Shown: in pieces, positions 17,672-25,891 of the stretch
Position numbering within the stretch: the stretch's first letter is position 1
Layout of the letters: each line of letters starts with the position of its first letter
From: Pseudolabrys sp035718275
Lineage (GTDB): Bacteria > Pseudomonadota > Alphaproteobacteria > Rhizobiales > Xanthobacteraceae
Length of the DNA stretch: 64,000 nt
Assembly (NCBI GenBank): GCA_035718275.1
Contig: DASTHI010000003.1
Location: 80,957 to 144,956 of the forward strand
Direction: 5' to 3'
The notes under the pieces: generated by a model
The model's input: the letters and a program-made list of their open reading frames with translations, nothing else
What the model was told of the DNA's origin: nothing
Database searches by the model: none
Program-made: the position numbers and the translations under genes

Positions 17672-19202
17672 CGGATTCCCCCTTCGGCAGATCGAGCATA
17701 TGACCGGTGAATGGCCGGTCGCCGGCAATGGCGATGCGAGCCGTGACAGGCGTAAGTGCGCGGGCCTCTTCGCGACTGACCTCGGTCTTGCCGAGCAGAA
17801 AGAAATCGACGTCGTTCGGCGGCAGCGTGTCATCCGCGGGCGTCCTGATCTCGTCGCCAGGCCGTGCAGGACGCACGATGTGCGGCGTCACGATGATCGC
17901 AAGATCCGTCTCATTCTGCTGATACGACTTGCTCGAGAAAAGCGCGCCGAGGACGGGAATGCTGCCAAGCCACGGCAGCTGTTCGAGCTGATTTCGGTTG
18001 TCGCTCTGCAGAAGTCCGCCGATGACGAAGCTCTGCCCGTCACGGAGCTCGACGGTTGTGGAGGCGCGCCTGACGATCAGCGCGGGAACAGAAACCCCGC
18101 TGCTCACTGCAATCTTGTGCGTCGTGTCGATCTGGCTGACTTCGGGCTCGATCTTCATGTTGATCAAGCCGCGTCCAAGCACTGTCGGCGTGAATGCCAA
18201 GCCGACGCCATATTTCTTGTAGTCGACTGTGACCTGACCGAGAGAGCCGGAGACCGGAATCGGATATTCACCGCCGGCGAGAAAACTTGCCGTATCGCCT
18301 GAGAGGGCGACGAGGTTCGGCTCCGCCAGGCTCCGCGCGATGCCCTTCTCTTCCAAGGCATTGATTAGAACATCAGTCGACACCCCACTCGCGACGATGC
18401 GGCCCACCAGGAAGCCAAAAGGCGAAGCCCCGGAAATAAGCCCGGCCGCCGTTTCACCCGCGATCGTCGAGGCCGTCAGCGGCAGATTATTAGCATTCAC
18501 CCGATCCCCGATGTTCGTGATGCTTCTGTTTCCGAAGCGGTTCCACTGAACGCCGAGCTCCCGACCGGCCGTGCGGGAAATTTCGACGAAGCGCACTTCG
18601 AGCAGCACTTGCTGCGGCGACATCACTGAGACCGAATTGATGATCTCCGGCCCGAACTGGCGTGCAATGGTGACCGCCTTGTCAAGTGTGGCCGCATCCA
18701 CGACTTCTCCCGAAAGCATGATACGTCCATTGACGGTCGATGCCTTGATCTGGGAACCTGGGAAACGGCGCCGCAGCTCATTGCTCAGTCGCGTAATGTC
18801 GTAGGAGACTTCGACGTCGAAAATGCCGACCAGCTTCTTGCCTTCGGCATAAACCGAGACTCGGGTGGTGCCGATCTTCTTCCCAAGGATCGAGAGCGCG
18901 TGATCGGTGAGCGGGTTTACGTCTGCAACTTCTGGATCTCCGACGACAAGGTCGACGAAGCTTGTATCCGTGCGAACGTCTTCCGATTTTCCGATGGGCA
19001 CCGTCACCATCACTGTGCGGTTGTTCCCGCTGATCTGGATGGTTTTGCCCTGTGCGTAGGCTTCTCCGATGACGCCAATAATCGAAATCATCAGCGCGAT
19101 CCCGAATGCGATGAGCAGGTCGCGCAGCCACCCGGTACCTTTGCTGACCCTGTCCCTGGTCGACCAACGAAAACCGACGCTAAACTCGTTGTACTCGTTC
19201 AC
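17655..19202 (-). CDS. cpaC: Tad pilus outer-membrane secretin CpaC/RcpA
   Basis: The 515-residue protein has an N-terminal hydrophobic export signal at about 26-50 ending AYAQG. Next comes the pilus/BON-type N domain (IQISGNNRTVMVTVPIGKSEDVRTD and the following strands to about 210). The secretin domain at about 215-425 includes VLLEVRFVEISR and GGEYPIPV, and RDGQSFVIGGLLQ with WLGSIPVLGALFSS. It forms the outer-membrane pore for the pilus. It lies 38 bp after cpaB and overlaps cpaD. Confidence 0.95.
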   Translation of the reverse strand: MNEYNEFSVGFRWSTRDRVSKGTGWLRDLLIAFGIALMISIIGVIGEAYAQGKTIQISGNNRTVMVTVPIGKSEDVRTDTSFVDLVVGDPEVADVNPLTDHALSILGKKIGTTRVSVYAEGKKLVGIFDVEVSYDITRLSNELRRRFPGSQIKASTVNGRIMLSGEVVDAATLDKAVTIARQFGPEIINSVSVMSPQQVLLEVRFVEISRTAGRELGVQWNRFGNRSITNIGDRVNANNLPLTASTIAGETAAGLISGASPFGFLVGRIVASGVSTDVLINALEEKGIARSLAEPNLVALSGDTASFLAGGEYPIPVSGSLGQVTVDYKKYGVGLAFTPTVLGRGLINMKIEPEVSQIDTTHKIAVSSGVSVPALIVRRASTTVELRDGQSFVIGGLLQSDNRNQLEQLPWLGSIPVLGALFSSKSYQQNETDLAIIVTPHIVRPARPGDEIRTPADDTLPPNDVDFFLLGKTEVSREEARALTPVTARIAIAGDRPFTGHMLDLPKGESDAVIQ

Positions 19203-19240
19203 GACACACTCCCCACCCCTTGGTGATTCGAAGCCCGGCG

Positions 19241-20137
19241 CTACCAGGCCATTTGCCTCCGGTCCGCCGCAACCGAGGCCCCATTACGCCCCTCGGTCGG
19301 GACGGTGTATTCCTGTTTCGCTGACGCGCGAGTGACGACGACCGTCGCGGTCGCAGCCTTGTCCGTGCTAACCGTTTCGCTAGTCCCCAAATCCTGAAGC
19401 GTGACTTTGCGGGTCCTCACCTCGGCGGTCTCGCCTGCCTTGCGGAGCAAAAGGGAGAGGCTTCCGACCGAAGACGCGAGCCAAAGCTTTTGTGCATCAA
19501 CGGTGTCCACCTCGAGCGTGACGGACTTCGCAACCGTTGCCTTTGCGGCGCGCTCATCGGCGGTCTGGTCGACGGCAAGAACGCGCGTATTTTGCAACAC
19601 GACCTGTGTGGTTGCAGAACCCTTGTCAATCTGGCGCGTGAGCACGACATCGACGTGATCGCCGGGCAAAACGAATCCGCCCACGCCTTCGACGTCATTG
19701 ACGCGAATGGTCACAGCCTTCATGCCCGGACGAACAAGCGCGGAGAGCGTCGCACGCTGGCCGGCACCGGTGATTTTGAGAGCAAGCACGGGCTCATTGG
19801 GTTCGATTGCGGCGAGCACGACCCGGCGTCCCTCAGAGAGAACGTCCTTGATCTTGCCGAAGGCTCCTGCCGGAAGGGCCTCAGAGGGCCACGCCACCTC
19901 CTGCAGCATCGACGCATTGAGTTCGGTGCCAAAGCGCAGCGGCTGTTTGGCGACGACGATCGTCTGCGCGGCAACGTGTGTTTTGTTCGTCTCGACACTT
20001 TTCGCCCGCATGTTGGCCTGGTTGTTGAGCCAGACCTGCGCGATGAATACCGCGAGCAGTCCGAAAACCACGGCGAACCCGATCATGACGATTGTGCTTG
20101 CACGCACGGCGGCAAAACCTCTTTGACGTGACCGCAT
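19241..20137 (-). CDS. cpaB: Tad pilus periplasmic protein CpaB/RcpC
   Basis: This 298-residue protein has one N-terminal membrane helix at about 14-34 and a periplasmic body. The SAF domain (about 52-125), which includes VVAKQPLRFGTELNASMLQEVAWP, is followed by the RcpC-type segment FVLPGDHVDVVLTRQ. It is the first gene of the minus-strand pilus operon cpaB-cpaC-cpaD-cpaE-tadA-tadB-tadC-(tadD). Upstream there is no pilin, cpaA or tadE/F gene, so the pilin subunit must be encoded elsewhere. The ATG at 20137 has only a weak Shine-Dalgarno. Confidence 0.94.
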   Translation of the reverse strand: MRSRQRGFAAVRASTIVMIGFAVVFGLLAVFIAQVWLNNQANMRAKSVETNKTHVAAQTIVVAKQPLRFGTELNASMLQEVAWPSEALPAGAFGKIKDVLSEGRRVVLAAIEPNEPVLALKITGAGQRATLSALVRPGMKAVTIRVNDVEGVGGFVLPGDHVDVVLTRQIDKGSATTQVVLQNTRVLAVDQTADERAAKATVAKSVTLEVDTVDAQKLWLASSVGSLSLLLRKAGETAEVRTRKVTLQDLGTSETVSTDKAATATVVVTRASAKQEYTVPTEGRNGASVAADRRQMAW

Positions 20138-20543
20138 TCGTTCGCGGTTCGAGGCGCCGACACTAGGGTCCGAGGCAGTATCGAATTACTAAAATGAGTG
20201 CTGCAATTGTGCCTATGCTGAAGAGCCCATGAATTCCTAGCGTTTAAATGTGGTGACCGAAATCACATCAACTTTGCAGTAACGTTGCGTCGTGTTAACA
20301 ATACTCGATAGTATACTGGACATTGCGGCAAGAAGCCGTTCAGGCTGACTGTTCGGTTCCGGTGGGCAGCAATGCGGGCGAAGCCCGTTGCCCGCAGACA
20401 TGTCCAAGGAGCCGCCTCTGGCGCAGATGATGGGTTTTTGGATAATGCGAACGGCGTTGCCCGCAGCATGGCCTTACGGCAACATGCCCGTCCGATAAGA
20501 GGACCGGCACCTTTAGGCGCAAGAGCTTTGGAGATTTGACGAA
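20138..20543. other. Divergent intergenic region between cpaB and the CMD-family gene
   Basis: This 406-bp gap should hold the promoters of the tad operon and of the plus-strand ABC importer operon. It is less GC-rich between 20160 and 20330. A 12-base direct repeat (CGTTGCCCGCAG) occurs at 20386-20397 and 20455-20466, and a GC-rich hairpin around GCGGGCGAAGCCCG lies at 20374-20387. Short open frames here have no recognisable protein and no Shine-Dalgarno. No promoter could be assigned with confidence. Confidence 0.5.
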
Positions 20544-21203
20544 ATGACGAAACCCCGCATTAGCTATGTTGATCCTGCAACGATCGATGACCCCGCCATG
20601 CTCGCCGAATTCGAGCGCTGCGCACGCGAGGGGACCCCACGTCCGGAAAGCCAGGCTATACGGGCGCACGTGCCGGCTGCGTTCTGGTCTTTCGCCAATA
20701 CCTGGCGTGACGTGTTCAAGAACGGTGTCGCGGATCACAAGATCAAGGAGCTCTGCCGAATCTACGTTTCGCGATCGGTTCTTTGCGAGTTCTGCGGCAA
20801 CCAGCGTTCGATCAAGGCTGCAAAAGCAGGTCTCAAGGAAGATGATTACTCCGACCTGATCAATTTCGAAAGTTCAACGCGCTATGATGAACGCCAGAAG
20901 GCGGCGCTTGCTTACGCCGAAGCGATCACTTGGGATCTTCCGGCGAGCGATGAACTTTGGAGTCGCCTGCATAAGCATTTCAGCGAGCCCGAACTGGTGG
21001 AAATAGGATATTTCATTGCAATCACGATGGGCCAGCAGCGTTGGTTGCGGACGCTCAATATCGAGCACCACCAGATCATGGCCGGAACGGATGCTTCTAT
21101 GGCGCCGGGGTTCGAGGACTTGGAGACTCTAAAGCGGTCGAAGCAGGCTGAGGATTATTGGGCCAAGGTCAACGCGAAGCCCGCCAGTGAGGCTGCCGAG
21201 TGA
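20544..21203 (+). CDS. Carboxymuconolactone decarboxylase / AhpD-like protein
   Basis: The 219-residue product has the CMD fold with a redox pair Cys81-x-x-Cys84 (LCEFCGNQ), which suggests an AhpD-like alkylhydroperoxidase or thiol-dependent activity rather than the lactone decarboxylase. It is the first gene of a six-gene plus-strand operon with a NitT/TauT ABC importer and an alpha/beta hydrolase. Its stop overlaps the GTG start of the ATPase gene (GTGA at 21200-21203). CMD-family proteins often sit in catabolic operons without a proven reaction, so the role here is inferred from neighbours. Confidence 0.88.
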   Translation: MTKPRISYVDPATIDDPAMLAEFERCAREGTPRPESQAIRAHVPAAFWSFANTWRDVFKNGVADHKIKELCRIYVSRSVLCEFCGNQRSIKAAKAGLKEDDYSDLINFESSTRYDERQKAALAYAEAITWDLPASDELWSRLHKHFSEPELVEIGYFIAITMGQQRWLRTLNIEHHQIMAGTDASMAPGFEDLETLKRSKQAEDYWAKVNAKPASEAAE

Positions 21204-22039
21204 CGAGTCTGTCCGCCGCAACCTCTGCGATCCAACCGTCACTTTCACCGCAGCCCGCCAACCAGCCGCGGATTCGCGTCCGCGGCCTTGGCAAGCATTA
21301 CGGCGCGCTTGAGGTGTTTCGCAACATCGACTTCGATGTAGGCGAGCGTGAAATCGTCGCTATCGTCGGTCCTTCAGGCTGTGGCAAGACAACCCTCCTG
21401 CGCTGCATCGATGGCCTGCTGCCTCACGACGCGGGAGAGATCTGGGTTGGAAACGAGCGGGTGACACAGCCGATTCCCGGCGTGGCCATGGTCTTCCAGC
21501 ATTTCGGTCTGTTCCCCTGGAAGACGGTGTTCGAAAACGTCGCCTACGGGCTGAGGATGGCGGGCGCGCCGAAGGCGCAGATTGACAGCAAGGTCCCTGA
21601 ATTCATCAGGCTTGTTGGATTGACCGGCTTTGAGAACGCGTTTCCATATCAGATGTCCGGCGGCATGCAGCAACGCTGCGGCCTGGCGCGCGCTCTCGCG
21701 GTGGAACCCAACGTGCTTCTGATGGATGAACCGTTTGCGGCGGTCGATGCACAGACCCGCGAAATCCTGCAGTTCGAGCTGCTGCGCATCTGGGAACAGC
21801 GCCCCACTGCAATGGTCTTCGTCACTCATTCCATCGAGGAGGCCGTCCTGCTGGGTCATCGTGTGATCGTGCTCAAGGGACGCCCCTCGAGCATTCACGA
21901 GACCATCACGATCGACCTCCCTAATCCGCGCACCCGAGACACGCTTCGCGAGCCTCGGTTTGCCGAATTGCGCGAGCGCGTATGGAATACGTTGATGCGC
22001 GAGGCGCGCGAGGCTGAATTCCAGCTTGAGCGCTCATAA
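21200..22039 (+). CDS. NitT/TauT-type ABC importer ATP-binding protein
   Basis: The 279-residue ATPase starts at GTG 21200, overlapping the previous stop. Walker A GPSGCGKTT is at residues 57-65, the Q-loop is in VFQHFGLFPWKTV, the ABC signature reads MSGGMQQR, and Walker B with the D-loop is VLLMDEPFAAVD. The switch histidine is in FVTHSIEEA. The pattern matches SsuB/TauB ATPases, which energise uptake of sulfonates, nitrate/cyanate, pyrimidine precursors or aromatic acids. It works with the binding protein and two permeases that follow. Confidence 0.95.
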   Translation: MTSLSAATSAIQPSLSPQPANQPRIRVRGLGKHYGALEVFRNIDFDVGEREIVAIVGPSGCGKTTLLRCIDGLLPHDAGEIWVGNERVTQPIPGVAMVFQHFGLFPWKTVFENVAYGLRMAGAPKAQIDSKVPEFIRLVGLTGFENAFPYQMSGGMQQRCGLARALAVEPNVLLMDEPFAAVDAQTREILQFELLRIWEQRPTAMVFVTHSIEEAVLLGHRVIVLKGRPSSIHETITIDLPNPRTRDTLREPRFAELRERVWNTLMREAREAEFQLERS

Positions 22040-22063
22040 AAGGTGAATTGCAGGGAGGAATCC

Positions 22064-23071
22064 ATGATCCGTAGAACAAGCGCATTCTTGGCGGTCGGCA
22101 TTTTGCTGACTGGAATTTTCGCTGGAATCGGACCTGCTGCTGCGCAGGGAAAAAAGCTCGTGATCGCCTTGCCGGGGATTCCGCCGATTTTCTCCGTAAC
22201 GATAGCCTATGTGGCGGACAAGCATGGTTTTTTCAAAAAACATGGGGCGAATGTCGAAATCCGGCCGTTTGATAACGGGACTGCAGCGGCTCGCGCGGTG
22301 GTCGCAGGCGATATCGACATGGCCTGGTCGCCGACGCCGCCTGTGATCAACCAGATTTCAAACGCGAATGTGCCTCTGGTCGCACTCTATGGAATGCCCA
22401 ATCCGGATTGGGTGATCGCCGCGGGAGAGACTGGCAAGGCCTGCAAGGACATGGCGGGCCAGGACGTCGGGGTGGATTCGATCAATGGGGCGCGGTCGGT
22501 CGCGCTGCGCTCGATGCTGACCTCCGGCTGTCCGGGCGTGAAAATCGAGGACGTGAAACAAGTGGCGCTCGGCTCGCAATCCGGCGCAGCGCTGATCGCC
22601 GGCCGTCTGCATTATGCCGTGCTGCATCTCGATGACCTAGCCGAGATCCAGCATCAGGGAAAGCCGCTCAATATCCTTCTCGCCATGAAGAACACGAATC
22701 CAACCAGCCACTACCTGATGCTGGTTGCGCGCAAGGACAACCTGAAAGCCAATCGCGAGGCATTCGTGCGCGCTGTCGCGGGGATGATCGAAGCGGCGCA
22801 TTTCATGGCCGATCCGAAGAACGCGGATGCGGTGGCAGAGGTCGCCACCAACACAGGGCACAGTAAAGAAGTAAACAAGGCTGCACTGAAATCATTCCTG
22901 GACATCGAATTCTGGGCGCAGAAAGACGATGGCCTGCCGCGCAACAAGCTGGAGGCGACGGCAAAGCTGATGAAGAAGATCGGCGCCATCAAGCCGGACA
23001 AGGAGCCGGTAACGTATGAGGACCTTGTCGACACCAGCGTCTGGAAAGATGCAAACGCAATGGTGAAATGA
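22064..23071 (+). CDS. NitT/TauT-type ABC substrate-binding protein
   Basis: The 335-residue protein has a Sec signal peptide at about 1-28 ending GPAAAQG. The mature part is an NMT1/SsuA-like periplasmic binding fold: ITIAYVADKHGFFKKHG near the start, the ligand-loop region RPFDNGTAAARAVVAGDIDMAWSP, and DVGVDSINGARSVALRS. The ATG at 22064 has AGGGAGG at 22052-22058, so the longer frame from 22043 is not used. The ligand is not predictable; the hydrolase in the same operon may act on it. Confidence 0.93.
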   Translation: MIRRTSAFLAVGILLTGIFAGIGPAAAQGKKLVIALPGIPPIFSVTIAYVADKHGFFKKHGANVEIRPFDNGTAAARAVVAGDIDMAWSPTPPVINQISNANVPLVALYGMPNPDWVIAAGETGKACKDMAGQDVGVDSINGARSVALRSMLTSGCPGVKIEDVKQVALGSQSGAALIAGRLHYAVLHLDDLAEIQHQGKPLNILLAMKNTNPTSHYLMLVARKDNLKANREAFVRAVAGMIEAAHFMADPKNADAVAEVATNTGHSKEVNKAALKSFLDIEFWAQKDDGLPRNKLEATAKLMKKIGAIKPDKEPVTYEDLVDTSVWKDANAMVK

Positions 23072-23167
23072 AGAACGTGCGGTGACGCTCCAGCCCATCG
23101 CCGGCTACCGATATCCCGGAGGCCGGCGCATGCATCGCGGATCACTCAACGAGACGTATGCGCCGGT

Positions 23168-23959
23168 ATGACGGCCAGCGTTCGAAATCGGCTGACCTGG
23201 ACCGAATCAGTGCCTCGATCACTGCGTCATCATGCGCCCTTCTGGATCAGCATTGTTGCCGGCATCGCGGTTTGGGAGGCGGCGGGCCGGAGCACCAGCG
23301 CCGCCTTTATGGTGCCATTCTCAGAGACAATTCACAGGCTATGGCAGCTGATCGTTGCCGGCGACTTCATTCCTCAACTCCTGGACTCGGCAGTACTCTT
23401 CTTCACAGGTTTTGCCATCGCCCTCCTGGTAGGAGCACCGTTCGGCATGCTGCTGGCGCGAATTCGTGCCCTGCGGATCGGCGTTGAACCATACATCATG
23501 ATCATCTACGCCACGCCGCTCGTGGCGCTCATCCCCTTTATATTGTCGCTGATGGGATTCGGATTTGCCCCAAAAGTGCTGGTTGTATTCCTATTTGCTG
23601 TATTTCCGGTGATCTACAACACCGTCGAAGGCGCGCGCAGCATCAAGCCGGAACTGATCGAAGTGGCACGATCATTTCGCTCAAGCGAGTGGGCGCTTTG
23701 GCGTGAAGTCATGCTGCCTTATACCCTCCCATTCACGATGACGGGCGTGCGCCAGGCGATCGGCCGCGCCCTGGTAGGCATGGTCGCGGCCGAGTTTTTC
23801 CTCAGCTCGACCGGCCTCGGACAGGTGATCATGGGCGCGTCGCAGAATTTCGACACGGCGGGGGTGTTTGCCTCGATCTTCGTCATCGGTCTCGTTGGAG
23901 TGGCGTTTATGCGAGTGGGTCTCGCCATAGAACGCCATTTTGCCCGTTGGAGAAACTAG
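23168..23959 (+). CDS. NitT/TauT-type ABC permease (first of two)
   Basis: The 263-residue inner-membrane protein has six hydrophobic segments. The cytosolic EAA loop is recognisable as VARSFRSSEWALWREVMLPYTLPF, which contacts the ATPase. The C-terminal part has GMVAAEFFLSSTGLGQVI, typical of SsuC/TauC. It is separated by 96 bp from the binding protein gene and by 2 bp from the second permease. The pair differ in sequence and probably form a heterodimeric channel. Confidence 0.93.
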   Translation: MTASVRNRLTWTESVPRSLRHHAPFWISIVAGIAVWEAAGRSTSAAFMVPFSETIHRLWQLIVAGDFIPQLLDSAVLFFTGFAIALLVGAPFGMLLARIRALRIGVEPYIMIIYATPLVALIPFILSLMGFGFAPKVLVVFLFAVFPVIYNTVEGARSIKPELIEVARSFRSSEWALWREVMLPYTLPFTMTGVRQAIGRALVGMVAAEFFLSSTGLGQVIMGASQNFDTAGVFASIFVIGLVGVAFMRVGLAIERHFARWRN

Positions 23960-23961
23960 GC

Positions 23962-24792
23962 GTGACCGAATCGACGGCTCCTGTATCCCTTACCGTCGCA
24001 TCGGTACGCAAGTCCGATCCGCTTGCCGAACGCGTGCGCACGACGTTCATGCCGCGCCTGCTCACCGGCATAGCAATCGTGCTGGCCTGGGAATTCGTGG
24101 TGCGCGGGCTGGCGCCAGCCTATGTTGCCAAGCCAAGCACCGTCCTCATGGCTGTTCCGAAGGTTGTCGTCGATCCCGCATTTCAGAAGGCCACCGGCGC
24201 AACCTTGATTGCTGTGGCCGAGGGTCTTGCCATCGCACTGGTGCTCGGAACCGCGATCGGCCTGCTCATAGGGCGCAGCGCTGCGTTCGACCGTGCCATC
24301 CGCCATTACGTCAACGGCTTCTACGCCATGCCGATGATCATCGTGTTGCCGCTGTTCTCGCTCTGGTTCGGATATTCCAGTGCAACGCGCATTGCCACGA
24401 TCATATTTGCCGCAATCTTCTCAATCATCGTCAACGTTGCGGATGGCGCGCGGTCGGTGCCTAAAGAATATATGGAAGTCGCGCGATCGTTCCGCGCCGA
24501 TCGCCTCAGCATGTTGACCGGCATCGTGCTGCCGTCGTCGATGCCATACCTCCTTGCCGGATTTCGGCTTGCGGCCGGACGTGCTCTGATCGGCGCTGTC
24601 GTAGCGGAATTCTTCATTTCCATCGGTGGCCTGGGCTATTACATTCTCTACAATTCGCGCTCCTATCATCACAATGAGGCCTTCGTCGGCGTGCTGTTGC
24701 TCGCGGCATTCGGCGTAGGGTTTGAGTTGCTCGTGAACTGGAGCACTCGGCGCTTCATGCCCTGGTACCGCCGTGACGAGAAAGCCGGTTGA
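23962..24792 (+). CDS. NitT/TauT-type ABC permease (second of two)
   Basis: This 276-residue permease has the same six-helix layout and EAA loop (VARSFRADRLSMLTGIVLPSSMPYL) as its neighbour. The GTG at 23962, just 2 bp after the previous stop and about 8 bp after GGAGA, is taken as the start; a TTG five codons earlier would overlap the previous gene. Having two permease genes instead of one is less common in this importer family and implies a heterodimer. Confidence 0.9.
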   Translation: MTESTAPVSLTVASVRKSDPLAERVRTTFMPRLLTGIAIVLAWEFVVRGLAPAYVAKPSTVLMAVPKVVVDPAFQKATGATLIAVAEGLAIALVLGTAIGLLIGRSAAFDRAIRHYVNGFYAMPMIIVLPLFSLWFGYSSATRIATIIFAAIFSIIVNVADGARSVPKEYMEVARSFRADRLSMLTGIVLPSSMPYLLAGFRLAAGRALIGAVVAEFFISIGGLGYYILYNSRSYHHNEAFVGVLLLAAFGVGFELLVNWSTRRFMPWYRRDEKAG

Positions 24793-24816
24793 ACTCGGAA
24801 AAGGATATCAACGCGA

Positions 24817-25878
24817 ATGTCGTCCGACCCCCGCCTCAAGGCCGCCATTGCCCATTGGGGCCCGCGCTTTGTCGCCAATGGCGTCGTGCTCACCGATTTC
24901 GAGGAAGTGACCTCGTCGATTTCATCTTACGACGAATGGTGCCGGGCCTGGTCACAGCGCGCCGCCCATCATGAGCAGATTGGGCGCGAGGCGCTAGCGA
25001 AGAACCGGACGCTCACAGCAGGAGAATGTTTGCAGCGCGCCGGCGTCTACTATCATTTTGCTTCGTTCCTGTTCGTCCACGATCAGGCGCAAATGAGATC
25101 GGCGCACAAGAAACAGATCGAATGCCGCCAGGCTGCCCTTGCCTATCTTCGGCCGCCCGGTGAGCGCGTCGAAATTCCATACCAAGGCAAAACGCTCGCA
25201 GGCATTCTGCGCAAACCGGCAGGACTCGAACGGCCGCCGGTGGTCGTGATGGCTGTAGGGCTGGATTCCACGAAGGAGGAAGGTGACGCCTATGAGGCGC
25301 CGTTCCTCGCGCGGGGGCTTGCTACCCTGATCTTCGAGGGACCAGGGCAAGGCGAGGCGCAATATGATTTCGCGATTCGCGGGGACTACGAGGTCCCGGT
25401 GCGAGCGGTCATCGATTTCGTTGCCAAGCGAACCGACCTCGACGGGAAGCGCATCGGCATGTGGGGCGTCAGTCTCGGCGGCTATTATGCGCCCCGGGCG
25501 GCCGCGTTTGACAAACGCATACGCGCCTGCATCGCGCTCGGTGGCCCGTTCAACTGGGGTGCTGCCTGGGACGGGCTGCCCGAGCTCACGCGCGAAGCCT
25601 TCCGGGTGCGAAGCCATTGCAAGACCCAGGAGGAGGCCAGAAAGAATGCGAACACCCTTTCGCTCGAGGGGATCGCGCAGAACATCACATGCCCCCTGTT
25701 CATCGTGAACGGAAGGCTCGATCGCATCGTGCCCGCGGCTGATGCCGAACGCCTTGCGCGGGAGGCCAAAGGTCCTGTCGAGCTGATGATAGTCGAGGAT
25801 GGAAACCACATTGCCACGAATCGCGCCTATCGCTGGCGCTCGCAGAGCGCAGACTGGATGAAGGAGCAGCTGGGTTGA
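24817..25878 (+). CDS. Alpha/beta hydrolase resembling 2,6-dihydropseudooxynicotine hydrolase
   Basis: The 353-residue protein has a helical N-terminal cap (about 1-115) and an alpha/beta hydrolase core. The nucleophile is Ser219 in GVSLGG, the acid Asp302 in NGRLDRIVP and the base His331 in EDGNHIATN. The cap, the GLDSTKEEGDAYEAPFLARGLATLIFEGPGQGE segment and the triad spacing match the family of the Arthrobacter nicotine-pathway C-C hydrolase that cleaves 2,6-dihydropseudooxynicotine. FrsA-like and DUF1100 esterases are alternatives. It ends the plus-strand importer operon, so it likely hydrolyses the imported compound or a metabolite of it. Confidence 0.88.
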   Translation: MSSDPRLKAAIAHWGPRFVANGVVLTDFEEVTSSISSYDEWCRAWSQRAAHHEQIGREALAKNRTLTAGECLQRAGVYYHFASFLFVHDQAQMRSAHKKQIECRQAALAYLRPPGERVEIPYQGKTLAGILRKPAGLERPPVVVMAVGLDSTKEEGDAYEAPFLARGLATLIFEGPGQGEAQYDFAIRGDYEVPVRAVIDFVAKRTDLDGKRIGMWGVSLGGYYAPRAAAFDKRIRACIALGGPFNWGAAWDGLPELTREAFRVRSHCKTQEEARKNANTLSLEGIAQNITCPLFIVNGRLDRIVPAADAERLAREAKGPVELMIVEDGNHIATNRAYRWRSQSADWMKEQLG

Positions 25879-25891
25879 CGCGGTCCCGACG

